DNA of 64,000 nucleotides from Cytobacillus oceanisediminis 2691 (GCF_007678455.1 NZ_VEEP01000006.1:248001-312000), one strand, 5' to 3'. Shown: positions 1 through 9,689, counted from the first letter of the stretch. Notes: generated by a model from the letters alone, not told the origin. Numbers and translations are program-made.

Positions 1-138
1 AAAGTTCCAGTCCCCATAGCCCTTCCAGTCTGTGAAGCTGTAAAAAATCCCCTGCAATGCAGGATAGCTATGAAAAATAAAAAAAAGGATGAAGGCAGGT
101 ATGGCAATGACCAGGAAAACATTATTTTTCTTTTTCAT
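1..138 (-). CDS. Sugar ABC transporter permease, MalF/UgpA-like (5' part only)
   Basis: Only the first 46 codons lie in the window; the gene runs off the left edge. The start ATG is at 136-138 on the minus strand, preceded by a GGAG ribosome binding site. The visible peptide has a basic start (MKKKNN), one hydrophobic membrane segment at about residues 7-22, then the motif SYPALQGIFYSFTDW. That motif is typical of the N-terminus of MalF/UgpA-type inner permeases of carbohydrate ABC importers (family knowledge). It sits directly downstream of the substrate-binding lipoprotein gene, in the usual order binding protein, permease 1, permease 2. The sugar transported cannot be told. Confidence in the family is good because of both motif and context. 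Confidence 0.85.
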   Translation of the reverse strand, partial: MKKKNNVFLVIAIPAFILFFIFHSYPALQGIFYSFTDWKGYGDWNF

Positions 139-159
139 GATGACAACTCCTTTTTAGGA

Positions 160-188
160 AAGCCAGGGATCCTTAGACACCCTGGCTT
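160..188 (-). promoter_or_regulatory. Intercistronic stem-loop between binding protein and permease genes
   Basis: Perfect 9-bp inverted repeat (arms 160-168 and 180-188, 11-nt loop) in the 59-nt gap after the binding-protein gene. It is not followed by a strong U run, so it looks like a leaky terminator or a 3' stabiliser. Such hairpins are common behind binding-protein genes and keep that transcript in excess over the permeases. The function is inferred. Confidence 0.55.
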
Positions 189-197
189 CTTTGCGGA

Positions 198-1430
198 TTA
201 ACGATTTTGTACTTTCTCCCACTCGCTGTCCATTTTTTTCAAGAATTTTTCCTTGTCTTTCTTGATCAAGAATTCCTGTACCAGGTTTTCAGCTCCCATT
301 CCTGCTGGATAATAGTGATCTGGGAAGCTAGTGATGGCACCAGTTTCAAAGTTGCCTTTGATTCCTTCAAATACAGGGTTTTCCTGGTAAACACCTTCAA
401 TAGCAGAGAACGCCTTTTGCTCGTCAATATACTTTTTGGCCGTTTCCTGATTCATCATGAATTCAACAAATTTCATTGCTTCTTCTTTATGCTCAGTATC
501 TTTGTTTACAGTCAGAAGTACGTCAACACCTGATACTAATTTATTTTTTGCAGGGTCATTAGTAACTGGCATTGGGAATACACCCAATTCCATGTCCGGA
601 TTTGCTTTCAGGATTTCTGGAATCGCCCAGTTACCTTGAAGATAGAATACAGACTTTCCGTTGGCAAAAGCATTATTTCCATCGCCATACGCAACACCCA
701 TATTATCCTTGTGGCCATATTTCACCAAAGTTGCCATCTTATCAGCTACTTCATCATAGCTTTTTACGAAGGATGTTTCTCCGGCATTCTTCTTTTCAGC
801 GAAATCTTCACCTGCGACATTAGCACCTAGTGAGTTCCAGGCAATCATGCCAGTCCATGCGTCCTTTAATGTAAAGTAAATCGGAGTGTCTCCCGCAGCC
901 TTCACTTTTTCAAGGCTAGCGATAAATTCATCCCAGGTAGTTGGAACTGTAAGTCCATGTTCTTCAAACTTTGCCTTATTATAAATAACAGCATTTGCAT
1001 TCGTAGCATATGGAAGACCAAACGTACCCTTTTCTTCAGGTCCAACCAGGCGGTTAATCATATCAACATATGATGGCTGGACTTTCTTTTCCAACTCTGA
1101 ACCTGAGAAGTCTTCCAATACACCTGCACGGCCTAATTCACCATATGTAGCATTACCAGCGATGGACATAATATCAGGAAGGTCATTTTTAGTAAGACGT
1201 GTCTTTAAAACAGTTTCCGCTTCAGGCGGTGCATCCAGTTTGATTTTGATGTCTGGATTTTGTTTTTCGAATTCTTTAATTAATCCCTTATAAGTCTGGA
1301 TACTTTCGGATTTATTTGAAAACAGCTCTAATGTTACTTTTCCATCATCCGCTTTGTCTGATGAGCATCCTGCTAATAAGGAAGCTCCCAGGGCTACTGC
1401 CATTACACCTGCTGTCACTTTCTTGAACAT
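198..1430 (-). CDS. Carbohydrate ABC transporter substrate-binding lipoprotein (family 1)
   Basis: A 410-residue extracellular solute-binding protein. The N-terminus is a lipoprotein signal with lipobox LLAGC at about residues 18-22, so the mature protein is predicted to be anchored to the outer face of the membrane. The body has features of family 1 sugar-binding proteins: a TLELFSN first strand, a YNKAKFEEHGL-VPTTWDEF segment near residue 150-170, and FANGKSVFYLQGNW near 255-270. The start is supported by AGGAGGA six bases upstream of ATG. It is the first gene of an importer operon, with the permease starting 59 nt downstream and a LacI-type regulator gene just upstream. A palindrome in its promoter (1465-1476) matches one in front of the regulator gene. 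The ligand is unknown; an oligosaccharide or plant sugar is likely. Confidence 0.93.
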   Translation of the reverse strand: MFKKVTAGVMAVALGASLLAGCSSDKADDGKVTLELFSNKSESIQTYKGLIKEFEKQNPDIKIKLDAPPEAETVLKTRLTKNDLPDIMSIAGNATYGELGRAGVLEDFSGSELEKKVQPSYVDMINRLVGPEEKGTFGLPYATNANAVIYNKAKFEEHGLTVPTTWDEFIASLEKVKAAGDTPIYFTLKDAWTGMIAWNSLGANVAGEDFAEKKNAGETSFVKSYDEVADKMATLVKYGHKDNMGVAYGDGNNAFANGKSVFYLQGNWAIPEILKANPDMELGVFPMPVTNDPAKNKLVSGVDVLLTVNKDTEHKEEAMKFVEFMMNQETAKKYIDEQKAFSAIEGVYQENPVFEGIKGNFETGAITSFPDHYYPAGMGAENLVQEFLIKKDKEKFLKKMDSEWEKVQNR

Positions 1431-1464
1431 GTCTATTCCTCCTAAGTTTTCACGCTTTTTTTAC

Positions 1465-1476
1465 GTAAACGTTTAC
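1465..1476. promoter_or_regulatory. LacI-family operator GTAAACGTTTAC upstream of the ABC importer
   Basis: Perfect 12-bp palindrome with the central CG step typical of LacI/GalR operators, 34 bp upstream of the binding-protein start. A near-identical copy (GAAAACGTTTAC) lies at 2548-2559 in front of the neighbouring LacI-type regulator gene. The sequence is also close to the catabolite responsive element consensus, so CcpA could share the site (inference). Confidence 0.75.
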
Positions 1477-1503
1477 TTAAATGTCCTGAGAAAAAGAGAG
1501 TCA

Positions 1504-2511
1504 TTAAGCTCTCTTTTTTACACTTAATCTTTCAACTACTTTATGAGGCATAATCCGGCTTTCCGGGATTTCACCTGTTTCGAGTATTTTAAATAACATT
1601 TGTGCTGATGCTTCACCCATTTTAGCCAGCGGCTGGCCGATTGTAGTAAGCGGCGGAATCGTCATTTCCGCAAGATTCAGATTATCGAAACCCATCACTG
1701 ACAGCTCTTCAGGCACTTTTATTCCCTGCTGATAAGCCGCTGATAACACACCCATGGCAATTTCATCACTGGCCGCAAAAATCGCTGTTACCTCAGGAAA
1801 TTGTTCTTTCATTTTCCTCAAACCATCCAAGCCATCATGAAAGCCAAAGCCCTTGCTGTTAACGATATTTCTCTCACCGCAGGCAATCCCATGGTCTGCC
1901 AGAGCCTTTTGAAAACCATCGATCCTCGGTTTCCCGGCAACGATATCTTCTTTGTTCCCGCTGATCATGCCGATTTCAGTATGTCCTTTATCAATTAAAT
2001 ACTTCGCAGCTGCATAGGCTGCATGAAAATCATTGACCTTAACATATGGAACCGGGAATGCATAGGATTCTGTTGATAGGAGAACAATGGGCATTTTTGA
2101 TTTCGTGACATACTGATAATATTCATCCTTCAGTATTTCACTTGCAAAAATGATTCCATCAACCCTTTTTTCGATCAATAGCTGAAGATAGTTCATTGTT
2201 TTTTCGCCATTTGATTCAGTATGGCAAACAATGACACTGGAGCCGTTTTCATTTGCCGCCTTCTCGATCCCATCCAGCAAGTCTGTAACCAGCGAGCTGG
2301 AAAGCTTCGGAAAAAGGACGCCGATCGTATGGGTTCTTTTATTGATTAATCCTCTGGCTACCGCATTTGGTGAGTATCCAAGCTCTTCAATGACCTTCAA
2401 TACCTTTAGTTTGGTCTTTTCCGAGTAGCCAGCCTGGCCATTCAGAATCCTTGAAACGGTAGCTATCGAGACATTGGCCATCTTGGCAACGTCTTTAATC
2501 GTATAGGACAT
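1504..2511 (-). CDS. LacI/GalR-family transcriptional regulator of the ABC sugar operon
   Basis: A 335-residue repressor. Residues 3-50 form the LacI helix-turn-helix and hinge region (IKDVAKMANVSIATVSRILN, then SPNAVARGL); the rest is a periplasmic-binding-like effector domain with the usual SxLVTDLLDGIEKAA, DGIIFASE and DGFQKAL segments. AGGTGGG lies just before the ATG. The gene ends 73 bp before the start of the binding-protein gene and is transcribed in the same direction. Matching palindromic operators precede both, so it probably represses itself and the importer, and a sugar or sugar phosphate relieves repression (inference). The effector is not identifiable. Confidence 0.92.
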   Translation of the reverse strand: MSYTIKDVAKMANVSIATVSRILNGQAGYSEKTKLKVLKVIEELGYSPNAVARGLINKRTHTIGVLFPKLSSSLVTDLLDGIEKAANENGSSVIVCHTESNGEKTMNYLQLLIEKRVDGIIFASEILKDEYYQYVTKSKMPIVLLSTESYAFPVPYVKVNDFHAAYAAAKYLIDKGHTEIGMISGNKEDIVAGKPRIDGFQKALADHGIACGERNIVNSKGFGFHDGLDGLRKMKEQFPEVTAIFAASDEIAMGVLSAAYQQGIKVPEELSVMGFDNLNLAEMTIPPLTTIGQPLAKMGEASAQMLFKILETGEIPESRIMPHKVVERLSVKKRA

Positions 2512-2547
2512 ATCCCACCTGCTTTACACCAAAGATTAATAAAAAAC

Positions 2548-2559
2548 GAAAACGTTTAC
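2548..2559. promoter_or_regulatory. Probable autoregulatory LacI-family operator GAAAACGTTTAC
   Basis: Second copy of the operator seen at 1465-1476, differing at one outer base and centred on the same CG step. It lies 37 bp upstream of the regulator start, where a repressor would block its own promoter. Confidence 0.7.
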
Positions 2560-2886
2560 GTAAAAATAATAGCATGTTATGCAAACCCTTTCAATAGTTT
2601 TTTGAACTAAAAATATACTCATGATTTTTGTCGATATATAAATAAAGGAGCGATTGAAGTAATTTTGATGTTTATGTACCTTTGTTAGCTGTTTTGTAAG
2701 TGTCGTAACAGCCTTGATTCCAGCCTGTTTTAAATATCCGAAGCTGAACTGACCTGTCAGACATACGAAGACGAATGTTTTAACCTGATCATCTTTTAAA
2801 TCATCCCCATTTTCCATCCCTGTTTTCATCAAGCTACGCGTTAACAAAAAATAAATAAAATGTTAATATTATCCTGAGGTGTTATG
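2560..2886. other. Intergenic region without a convincing gene
   Basis: AT-rich spacer. A 103-codon minus-strand ORF covers it (2536-2847), but it has no good ribosome binding site and an atypical composition, and it overlaps the operator. It is probably not a gene, though the part at 2690-2830 could be a decayed remnant. A GAGGTG ribosome binding site for the plus-strand gene at 2887 lies at its right edge. Confidence 0.4.
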
Positions 2887-3861
2887 ATGATAAAATACTT
2901 AATTATATTTTTTGCAATTATTGTTGCTTCTCCATTGTCTTCACTCATAATTAATTACATCAGTCAATTATTAATGCCTGTAACTGCCCAGGAGTCCTAT
3001 TATGAATATTGGACATTCTGGGGAGGTGTATTTATTGTCGCAATATATCAAGTGCCAATTTATATCATTGTTGGTATTCCTGTAACCCTACTTATTGATT
3101 GGATTATAAAGGATACAAAGTCGAACAGTAATGAAAAAACTTATTTCCCTCAACTTTTACTGTACACTTTATCAGCACTAGCGTTAGGGTCTTATCTTTT
3201 CTTATTGAGTAATAGTATTGAAAGCTTGATTGTTGTTGTTATTGCCGTATATACCTATTTTCATATTCTTTTCTTATTGAGAACAAGATTTAAAGTAGTT
3301 AACTTTCTTAATAATAAAAATACAAATGGAGGGGAAGAACTTTATAAACAGTTTTTATATGCATTATTTTTTTCAATGCTCTATTTAATAGTTTGGTTAG
3401 GTGTAGAATCTATACAAATAAAGATTGTTCTTGGTATTATTGGGCTAACATTTATACCGAATATAAGAAGAAAAGTTTACAAAGTTCCACTTGTTATTAG
3501 AAAAAGTAAAGTTGCACTTTATACTTCTTTCTGTTTTACCTTTTTAATATTTATTCTTGATATACAGACGTCTATAACAGAGCCCAACCTTAATTTCAAT
3601 GATGTTTCTTTCATTACTTTTATTTTTTTATCTAGCTTGTTAGGCAGCTTTATTTATGGAATACCTGTTTCGTTATTCTCAGATTCTATAACCAAAAATG
3701 TTAAGAAATATCGTTTACACCTATCATTTTTACTTCATATTGGATTTGGCCTAATTACATTTTTCTTTCTTGGTCCATTAATGGTTTTAGCTACTTTATG
3801 TGCATTATTATTTTACCTTATAGATGAATTTTTAAGAAAAAAAAGAATACATTCCCTTTGA
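2887..3861 (+). CDS. Multi-pass membrane protein of unknown function
   Basis: I do not recognise this protein. It has about 324 residues and is dominated by hydrophobic segments; about eight or nine membrane spans are visible, with short polar loops and a basic C-terminus (FLRKKRIHSL). No catalytic or transport motif stands out. The second of two adjacent ATG codons was chosen because it gives five bases from GAGGTG, against two for the first. It is the only intact plus-strand gene in the first 30 kb and is monocistronic. The base composition is AT-richer than the neighbouring transport operons, which may hint at separate acquisition. The call as a real gene rests on length, ribosome binding site and coherent membrane topology. 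Confidence 0.7.
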   Translation: MIKYLIIFFAIIVASPLSSLIINYISQLLMPVTAQESYYEYWTFWGGVFIVAIYQVPIYIIVGIPVTLLIDWIIKDTKSNSNEKTYFPQLLLYTLSALALGSYLFLLSNSIESLIVVVIAVYTYFHILFLLRTRFKVVNFLNNKNTNGGEELYKQFLYALFFSMLYLIVWLGVESIQIKIVLGIIGLTFIPNIRRKVYKVPLVIRKSKVALYTSFCFTFLIFILDIQTSITEPNLNFNDVSFITFIFLSSLLGSFIYGIPVSLFSDSITKNVKKYRLHLSFLLHIGFGLITFFFLGPLMVLATLCALLFYLIDEFLRKKRIHSL

Positions 3862-4317
3862 AACATAACCGCATTTCCTGCTTTTTTTTTGCGCAATATT
3901 GGGCAAAAACTTTACCTTTCTTAACTACTAATTTAAAAAATATTTGATTGAATGAACTAATTTGCTTCGTAGCTTGAGTCGCCATTTATTATTTTTATAA
4001 AGTAATACATTTTGGGATATTTCCTTTAGAGAAATTTGATAGAATCAAATTATAAATCTTGGAGATAATGTCTTGGTTAAAAACTTTATTGCCAGTTGCG
4101 TTGCAGCTGCTGCATCACTTTACTTTATTGAATTGTAGGAAAGCACACCGAAACTCTTTCAACAATCTTTTTCAAGTGAGATCATCTTTCTAGATGGTCT
4201 TTGTTATCACTTAGATTTCCAGCTTTCACAAAAATATTTCCCAGGCTTTATCCGACATTTCTTTATTACGGCGGCCAAGAATTGACCTACCGTCTTTTTT
4301 GTTTCTTTTGTTTTTCA
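3862..4317. other. Intergenic region, no gene seen
   Basis: AT-rich stretch with no ORF, RNA gene or clear hairpin that I can support. A T-rich run directly follows the stop of the membrane protein gene. Confidence 0.4.
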
Positions 4318-4524
4318 TCATTCGGACTCAGGTTCACCTAAAACTTGTCCATCAGGAACCGATACATTCCCATTGCTGTCCACAGAATATTCAAGGGCTT
4401 CACAAGCATCGATGCTCAATTGGCCATCTTGTCCATTGTCACTCTGTGGACGACTTTCCATAAATTCTTTATGAGTATGATAGGCGTATGTTAAATCGGT
4501 TAAGAAATACTGATGGTGCTTGTT
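4318..4524 (-). pseudogene. Gene remnant, 68-codon C-terminal fragment
   Basis: An open stretch of about 68 codons without a start codon, read from 4524 down to a TGA at 4318-4320. The peptide is protein-like and acidic (contains HHQYFLTDLTYAYHTHKEFMES, then a DG-rich tail ending LGEPESE). It lies just downstream of another decayed fragment on the same strand, so both may come from one inactivated gene or phage/plasmid-like region. The family is not recognised. Confidence 0.4.
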
Positions 4525-4560
4525 TTATTTTCTCCGTGATTTTTATGCATTTGAAGACTG

Positions 4561-4960
4561 TCATTTTCCTTTGCGCTGAAACGATTCCCTCTGCTTGATC
4601 AGTGTATCCGCGACTTCGTCATATCCCTCTTCTCTGGCTTTTTTGTAAGCAACCGCATCCCATGTGCTTTCGTCAATCTCGTAAAATATACGAGGAATTC
4701 TGGCGGATGAGCAGTAATGCTGCCTATAGGAATAATTATCTGAACTAGTGTGCCAGGCCAATATGAGTAAGGTGATGTGCATCTGGATTTAACAATACCC
4801 CAGCTCATAAAGTTCCTCAAAATAATGTTCCTGGTACTTCCTATTCAGAATCCCGGTATAATAAGCAATTGGATTCTTTACTTTTGTTTTTGATTTCATC
4901 TTTCGGACAAGCTGCCTGAAGGAGTCCAGGGAAACAGATAACAGTAGTCGCTAATCCCTG
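4561..4960 (-). pseudogene. Decayed helix-turn-helix/replication-type protein fragment
   Basis: Two out-of-frame pieces on the minus strand read as one protein. From about 4960 to 4795 the piece contains SFRQLVRKMKSK and NPIAYYTGILNRKYQEHY, ending at a stop. From about 4710 to 4561 the piece contains RIPRIFYEIDESTWDAV and GYDEVADTLIKQRESF. The NPIAYYTGIL pattern resembles C-terminal parts of plasmid/phage helix-turn-helix replication proteins in Firmicutes, but this is a weak resemblance. A full-length reading needs at least one frameshift and an internal deletion. Overlapping short ORFs here are shadows of these pieces. Confidence 0.4.
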
Positions 4961-4963
4961 TTT

Positions 4964-5683
4964 CTACCTATGCATATTCGACCCAGTACCTCCCAGAACC
5001 TCATTCTTGGGCCGTATACTATCTGCATTGGGAGAATAATTATAAGGGGTTGCATCTGCCTGGCAAATATCACGATGACGGAGTTCATTTGGTGAAAGTT
5101 TACTAACACCTGCATATGGGCTTGAAGAATTCCCTATCTTGACTCTGTTAGGAAGATTAAATGGACCGACTTGGTGGGTTTCGGGTTTATTCACTTTTGT
5201 TGTGTCGTCCTTCTGTCTCCTGATGCTTTGGCCTGACTGACTGTTGTTCTTTTGTGGAGATCTTTTAACTCCGGAGGATATCTTTGACTCAAAAAACTCC
5301 TTCTTATATGCAAGACTAACCTCATAGGATATAGGGTGCAGACCATTACTATTACTGTAACTGGTTGTATAGCGATCATTTAATTTATAGATTCGCTTTA
5401 GAGAAAGGATTCTCCTCAGGTTGATTGTGACAAGATTAGCTGAAAATTCGATAGAAACAATATCAAACTTTTGATTCTTTCGCTTTTCGATTACTTTCTT
5501 TTCAAATGTTAATGTAATTCCTACTTCATGTTTAGTATCCTGACCATTCATTGAATACCGATACTTACCATCCACTAGTTTAAGTTTATTGATAGGCAGG
5601 TTAGCGATTAATATATGATGCTCCATGCCTCCTGCCTTACAAAGCCTAGAAACAGATTTCACTTCAAAAGAACCTTTCATCAA
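4964..5683 (-). CDS. Hypothetical protein, 239 aa
   Basis: Not recognised. An AAAGAGGTTG ribosome binding site precedes the ATG at 5683, which supports expression. Residues 1-130 are rich in beta-type alternating residues and Lys/Arg (for example KHEVGITLTFEKKVIEKRK). The last 100 residues are low in hydrophobics and rich in Ser, Asn, Pro and Gln, so probably disordered. There is no signal peptide or membrane span. It sits between decayed fragments and the ribose operon terminator and may belong to the same degraded mobile or accessory segment. It could be a truncated gene itself, since the C-terminal composition is unlike a folded domain. Confidence 0.45.
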   Translation of the reverse strand: MMKGSFEVKSVSRLCKAGGMEHHILIANLPINKLKLVDGKYRYSMNGQDTKHEVGITLTFEKKVIEKRKNQKFDIVSIEFSANLVTINLRRILSLKRIYKLNDRYTTSYSNSNGLHPISYEVSLAYKKEFFESKISSGVKRSPQKNNSQSGQSIRRQKDDTTKVNKPETHQVGPFNLPNRVKIGNSSSPYAGVSKLSPNELRHRDICQADATPYNYSPNADSIRPKNEVLGGTGSNMHR

Positions 5684-5854
5684 CGCAACCTCTTTTCCTT
5701 AAAAAGCAATATGATGGAGCAATTCGTGTGAATAAATTAACTTTTCACTAAATTGCATCTTGTTCTTTTTATCGGAAAAGTAAGGCTGTTTTTAAACATA
5801 AATGCACTCCTTAACTGGACATAAGACCTCTAAAAATAGCACTTTCATCAACAA

Positions 5855-5885
5855 AAAAAGAAGCGTAAAGCACACGCTTTACGCT
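5855..5885 (-). terminator. Rho-independent terminator of the ribose operon
   Basis: Perfect 10-bp inverted repeat (5862-5871 and 5876-5885, loop ACAC). On the minus strand it is followed by a run of T residues (5855-5861). It starts 14 bp after the rbsB stop codon, as expected for the end of the rbs transcript. Confidence 0.9.
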
Positions 5886-5899
5886 CAACCAATGGTCCC

Positions 5900-6841
5900 T
5901 TACTTCTTAATTAACTCAAGCTCGACCGGGATAAATTCTTCTACTTTATCACCATTCTTCACCTGGATGGCTGTTTCAACTGCCTGTTGTCCGATCATTT
6001 CTGGCTTTTGGGCAACTGTTGCGGCCATTGTGCCTTCTTCGACAGCTTTTACTGCATCGTCAGTTGCATCGAATCCAACAACAATGACATTTTCAAGACC
6101 GGCAGCTTTCAATGCTTCTACTGCACCTAGTGCCATTTCATCGTTGTGAGCGAATACAGCCTGGATGTCCTTGTTGCTTTGAAGCAGGTTTTCCATGACA
6201 GAAAGTCCTTGTGAACGGTCAAAATTCGCTGGCTGCTTTGCCACTACTTCAATTCCGCTTGCTGCTGCAATTGCTTCGTTGAAACCTTTGCCGCGCTCAC
6301 GTGCTGCGGATGAACCTGGGATACCTTCTAATTCAATCACTTTTCCTGATCCGCCAAGCGCATCAGCCATGTATTCTCCAGCCATCTTGCCGCCAGCTGC
6401 GTTGTCAGATGCGATATGCGCAACTACCTCGCCGCCTTCTGCACTTCTGTCAACCGTGATGACCGGGATACCTGCATTATTTGCAGACTCGATTGCTGCT
6501 GTAATCGCCGCTGAATCTGTTGGGTTGATCAAAAGAACATCAATGCCTTTTTGAATCAAGTCTTCTACATCACTTACTTGTTTTGCCGGGTCATTTTGAG
6601 CATCTACAGTCGTAATGTCGATTCCTTCTTCTTTTGCTTTCTTTTCTGCGCCTTCTTTTAACGTAACAAAGAACGGGTTGTTCAGTGTTGAGATGGAAAG
6701 CCCAATTTTAACCTTATCATCTTTTGAGCCTGTGTCTTTACTGCCTTCATCAGAACCATTGCCATTTTGGTCAAGTGAGCAGCCAGCCATGAATACTGCA
6801 GCTATTAATGCAAGTAATAAACCTTTAAAAAGACCTTTCAT
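5900..6841 (-). CDS. rbsB: D-ribose-binding lipoprotein RbsB
   Basis: A 313-residue periplasmic-binding-type protein of the RbsB family. It begins with a lipoprotein signal and the lipobox FMAGC (about residues 17-21), so it should sit on the outer membrane surface and deliver ribose to RbsAC. Recognisable family segments are IGLSISTLNNPFFVTLKEGAE, DVLLINPTDS, NNAGIPVITVDRSA, HIASDNAAGGKMAGEY and FDATDDAVKAVEEGTMAATVAQ, which hold the ribose-contacting residues in E. coli RbsB. It is the last gene of rbsRKDACB, 29 nt after rbsC, and is followed by a strong terminator. Having the binding-protein gene last matches the Bacillus order. Confidence 0.97.
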   Translation of the reverse strand: MKGLFKGLLLALIAAVFMAGCSLDQNGNGSDEGSKDTGSKDDKVKIGLSISTLNNPFFVTLKEGAEKKAKEEGIDITTVDAQNDPAKQVSDVEDLIQKGIDVLLINPTDSAAITAAIESANNAGIPVITVDRSAEGGEVVAHIASDNAAGGKMAGEYMADALGGSGKVIELEGIPGSSAARERGKGFNEAIAAASGIEVVAKQPANFDRSQGLSVMENLLQSNKDIQAVFAHNDEMALGAVEALKAAGLENVIVVGFDATDDAVKAVEEGTMAATVAQKPEMIGQQAVETAIQVKNGDKVEEFIPVELELIKK

Positions 6842-6870
6842 TTATAATTCCTCCTAAATTTTTATTATTA

Positions 6871-7803
6871 TTAAGCCGCTTTTTTGCGGTCTAACAATAC
6901 TGCAAGCAGAATAACTCCACCCTTTACAACTTGCTGATAAAAAGAAGATACATTCAGCAAGTTCAAGCCGTTATTCAATACACCAATGATCAAAGCGCCG
7001 ACTAGTGTTCCGAAAATCCATCCTCTGCCTCCAGAAAGGCTTGTACCACCTAAAACTACCGCAGCGATTGCATCGAGTTCATAAGAGACACCTGCGGTTG
7101 GCTGTGCTGAATTCAGCCTTGAGGTTAGTGTCGTACCAGCAAGAGCCGCAAGCAATCCAGTAAGGGAATAGACACCGATTTTAATACGATCAACTCTTAG
7201 ACCAGATAAAAGGGAAGCTTCTTCATTTCCTCCAATTGCGTACACACCCCGGCCAAATGTCGTCTTTTTAAGCAAGAAATATAGAATTGCATAAGTAATC
7301 AGCATCGTGATGACCGGAAATGGTATTCCCAAAAAGTACCCTTTTCCAAGCATTTGGAAAGATACAGCATCAGAAAGTCCGGTAATCGGACGTCCTTCTG
7401 TATAGACAAGAGTGAAACCCCGGTAAATCGTCATCGTTGCCAGTGTTGCAATGAACGGGGCAACCTTACCTTTGGTGATGATCAGGCCGTTTATTGCACC
7501 CATAGCCGCACCCGCCATAAGGCCAATCAGTAAAGCAAGAATTGGATCAGTTCCGCCAGCCAGCATTCCTGCTGTCAGAGCTGACGACAATGCGAGAATA
7601 GATCCAACTGATAAGTCAATTCCACCAGTCAAAATAACAAATGTCATACCAAATGCAATTAATGCATTGATTGAAACCTGGCGCAGGACGTTGAAAATAT
7701 TATTTACAGTCAAAAAGTCCGCGCTCATGACTGATAGAATAATAGCTATTAGAAAAAGTCCGATTAGTGGTCCAAGCTTTTGAAAAACATTAATTTTTTT
7801 CAT
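6871..7803 (-). CDS. rbsC: Ribose ABC transporter permease RbsC
   Basis: A 310-residue integral membrane subunit, all hydrophobic, with the branched-chain-like permease pattern of the RbsC/AraH family: [18 protein letters not shown] at about 46-65, [24 protein letters not shown] at about 105-128, and [23 protein letters not shown] near the C-terminus. It forms the membrane channel for ribose with RbsA. The start ATG (7801-7803) overlaps the end of rbsA by 14 nt, with GGAGGG inside the rbsA coding end, so translation is coupled. Confidence 0.97.
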   Translation of the reverse strand: MKKINVFQKLGPLIGLFLIAIILSVMSADFLTVNNIFNVLRQVSINALIAFGMTFVILTGGIDLSVGSILALSSALTAGMLAGGTDPILALLIGLMAGAAMGAINGLIITKGKVAPFIATLATMTIYRGFTLVYTEGRPITGLSDAVSFQMLGKGYFLGIPFPVITMLITYAILYFLLKKTTFGRGVYAIGGNEEASLLSGLRVDRIKIGVYSLTGLLAALAGTTLTSRLNSAQPTAGVSYELDAIAAVVLGGTSLSGGRGWIFGTLVGALIIGVLNNGLNLLNVSSFYQQVVKGGVILLAVLLDRKKAA

Positions 7804-9292
7804 GAGTTTTCCCTCCCGTGGCGGCCTGCATGATTTTTTCCTGGTCAGCGTCTTCCCTGTTGAGCATCCCTGTCAATTTCCCTTCATGGACAACCATGAT
7901 CCTGTCACTCATTCCGAGGATTTCAGGCAGTTCAGAAGATACCATGATGATGGCAACGCCTTTTTCTGTAAGTTCATTCATGATTGTGTAAATTTCTTTT
8001 TTGGCTCCCACATCCACTCCGCGGGTCGGTTCATCCAAGATCAGGACCTTGGGGTCGATACCCAGCCATTTGCCAATAACGACCTTCTGCTGGTTTCCCC
8101 CGCTCAGCGATTTGACAGCCTGCTCTCCGCCAGATGTCTTGACCTTGAGCTTCTCAATCATTGCTTTGACATAATCGGCTTCTTTTTTATCAGCCATAAT
8201 GCCTTTGTTGGAAAACCTCCGTAAATTGGTCAAAATCAGATTCTCACGAACACTCAGACCGAGGACCAGACCTTCATCTTTCCGGTCTTCTGTTATGAAA
8301 CCGATGCCTGCCTTTATGGCATCATATGGGCGTTTGATTTTGACTTCCTTCCCATTCAGAAAAATTGTTCCGGATATAATCGGTCTTTTTCCGAAAATCG
8401 CTTCCATGATTTCCGTCCTGCCGGCACCCATAAGCCCCGCTACTCCCAGGATTTCGCCACTTTTTACAGAAAAGGAGATATCACTAAAAGCGTTCTCTGC
8501 CGTAAAATTCTCGATTCGGATTCTCTCTTCACCAGGTTTGCCGGTTCTTGCAGGAAAGCGTTCGCCAAGTTCCCGGCCAACCATCATTTTGACGATTTCT
8601 TCAAAATTTGTTTCTTTAATCTGCTTTGTTCCGACTGACTGGCCATCACGCAAGACGGTAATCCTGTCACACATCCGGAATATTTCTTCCATCCTGTGAG
8701 AGATATAGACAATGCCTACTCCCTGCTCTCTAAGCTTGTCATTTACCTTGAAAAGAACTTCAATCTCACGGTCAGTCAATGCCGCGGTGGGCTCATCCAT
8801 GATCAGCACTTCAGAGTTGGTGGCAACAGCCCTCGCAATTTCAATCATCTGCTGCTGGCCCACAGATAGACTCCCAGCTTCTTGGTCCGGATCGAGCTGT
8901 ACTCCAAGCCTTTCAAGATATTCCTTCGTTTTACGCTTCATTTCCTTCGTTTTCATCAACCCTATCTTCCCATGGGTCAATTCCTTGCCGAGGAACATAT
9001 TCTCCGCAACTGTCAGATAGGGAATAATGTTAAGCTCCTGGTGGATGACGGTAATGCCAGATAACTCAGCTTCTTTAGCCGATTTGAAGCTGACTTGTTT
9101 ACCTTTAACTTCAATTGCACCTTCATCTTTTTGATAAATTCCAGTCAGGATTTTCATGAGCGTGGACTTTCCTGCACCATTCTCTCCCATTAGTGCATGA
9201 ATTTCTCCAGTTTCAAGCTCAAAATCGACCTTATTCAGTACCTGAACGGGGCCAAACGATTTTGAAATCCCTTTCATTTTAATGAATTCCAT
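7790..9292 (-). CDS. rbsA: Ribose import ATP-binding protein RbsA
   Basis: A 500-residue tandem ATPase with two ABC domains. The first has Walker [10 protein letters not shown] (about residues 37-45), signature LSVGQQQ and Walker [13 protein letters not shown]. The second has a degenerate P-loop GLMGAGRTE, signature LSGGNQQK and Walker [14 protein letters not shown] degenerate second site is normal for RbsA/MglA/AraG. It energises ribose uptake through RbsC. The start overlaps the rbsD stop by one base (TAATG), which gives tight coupling. Confidence 0.97.
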   Translation of the reverse strand: MEFIKMKGISKSFGPVQVLNKVDFELETGEIHALMGENGAGKSTLMKILTGIYQKDEGAIEVKGKQVSFKSAKEAELSGITVIHQELNIIPYLTVAENMFLGKELTHGKIGLMKTKEMKRKTKEYLERLGVQLDPDQEAGSLSVGQQQMIEIARAVATNSEVLIMDEPTAALTDREIEVLFKVNDKLREQGVGIVYISHRMEEIFRMCDRITVLRDGQSVGTKQIKETNFEEIVKMMVGRELGERFPARTGKPGEERIRIENFTAENAFSDISFSVKSGEILGVAGLMGAGRTEIMEAIFGKRPIISGTIFLNGKEVKIKRPYDAIKAGIGFITEDRKDEGLVLGLSVRENLILTNLRRFSNKGIMADKKEADYVKAMIEKLKVKTSGGEQAVKSLSGGNQQKVVIGKWLGIDPKVLILDEPTRGVDVGAKKEIYTIMNELTEKGVAIIMVSSELPEILGMSDRIMVVHEGKLTGMLNREDADQEKIMQAATGGKTHEKN

Positions 9293-9687
9293 TAGAATAT
9301 CACCCCTGCATGCAAAATGATGTTTGCATATGGTGTTGCTTCTCCCGTTCGGATCACTGCTTTGGCTTGTGCCGTATTCTTCTTGAAGTCTTCATGAGTT
9401 ACCGACTGAATCTGGCCTTTATTAAACTTCTCTTGAATGAAAGACAGTATTTCAGGGTTGTTCTCCTGAATTTCATCGGCAATGGTGGCTTGTTCAACCT
9501 CCATGTCTTCAAGAATGGCTTCAAGCGTTTCGATAAACCCGGGCGTCCCGATTTTAAGGGATAGGTCAATTCTCTTCACTCCGTCAGGAATAGGCAGCCC
9601 GCAATCCGCAATCACAATGGTATCTGTATGTCCCAAATTAGCGAGAACCTCAGCTATATGACTGTTCAAGATTCCTTGCTTTTTCAT
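9292..9687 (-). CDS. rbsD: D-ribose pyranase RbsD
   Basis: Interconverts the beta-pyranose and beta-furanose forms of ribose so that ribokinase receives the furanose. With the ATG at 9685-9687 the protein is 131 residues, the same length as B. subtilis RbsD, and GGGGG lies seven bases upstream; an in-frame TTG two codons earlier is less likely. The family pattern is clear: [22 protein letters not shown] (His20 region is catalytic in the family), [18 protein letters not shown], and the C-terminal [19 protein letters not shown]. It sits between rbsK and rbsA. Confidence 0.96.
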   Translation of the reverse strand: MKKQGILNSHIAEVLANLGHTDTIVIADCGLPIPDGVKRIDLSLKIGTPGFIETLEAILEDMEVEQATIADEIQENNPEILSFIQEKFNKGQIQSVTHEDFKKNTAQAKAVIRTGEATPYANIILHAGVIF

Positions 9688-9689
9688 GC

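Noticed and set aside
2536-2847. 103-codon minus-strand ORF in front of the membrane protein gene
   Set aside because: It covers the LacI operator and promoter region, has no ribosome binding site and no recognisable domain.
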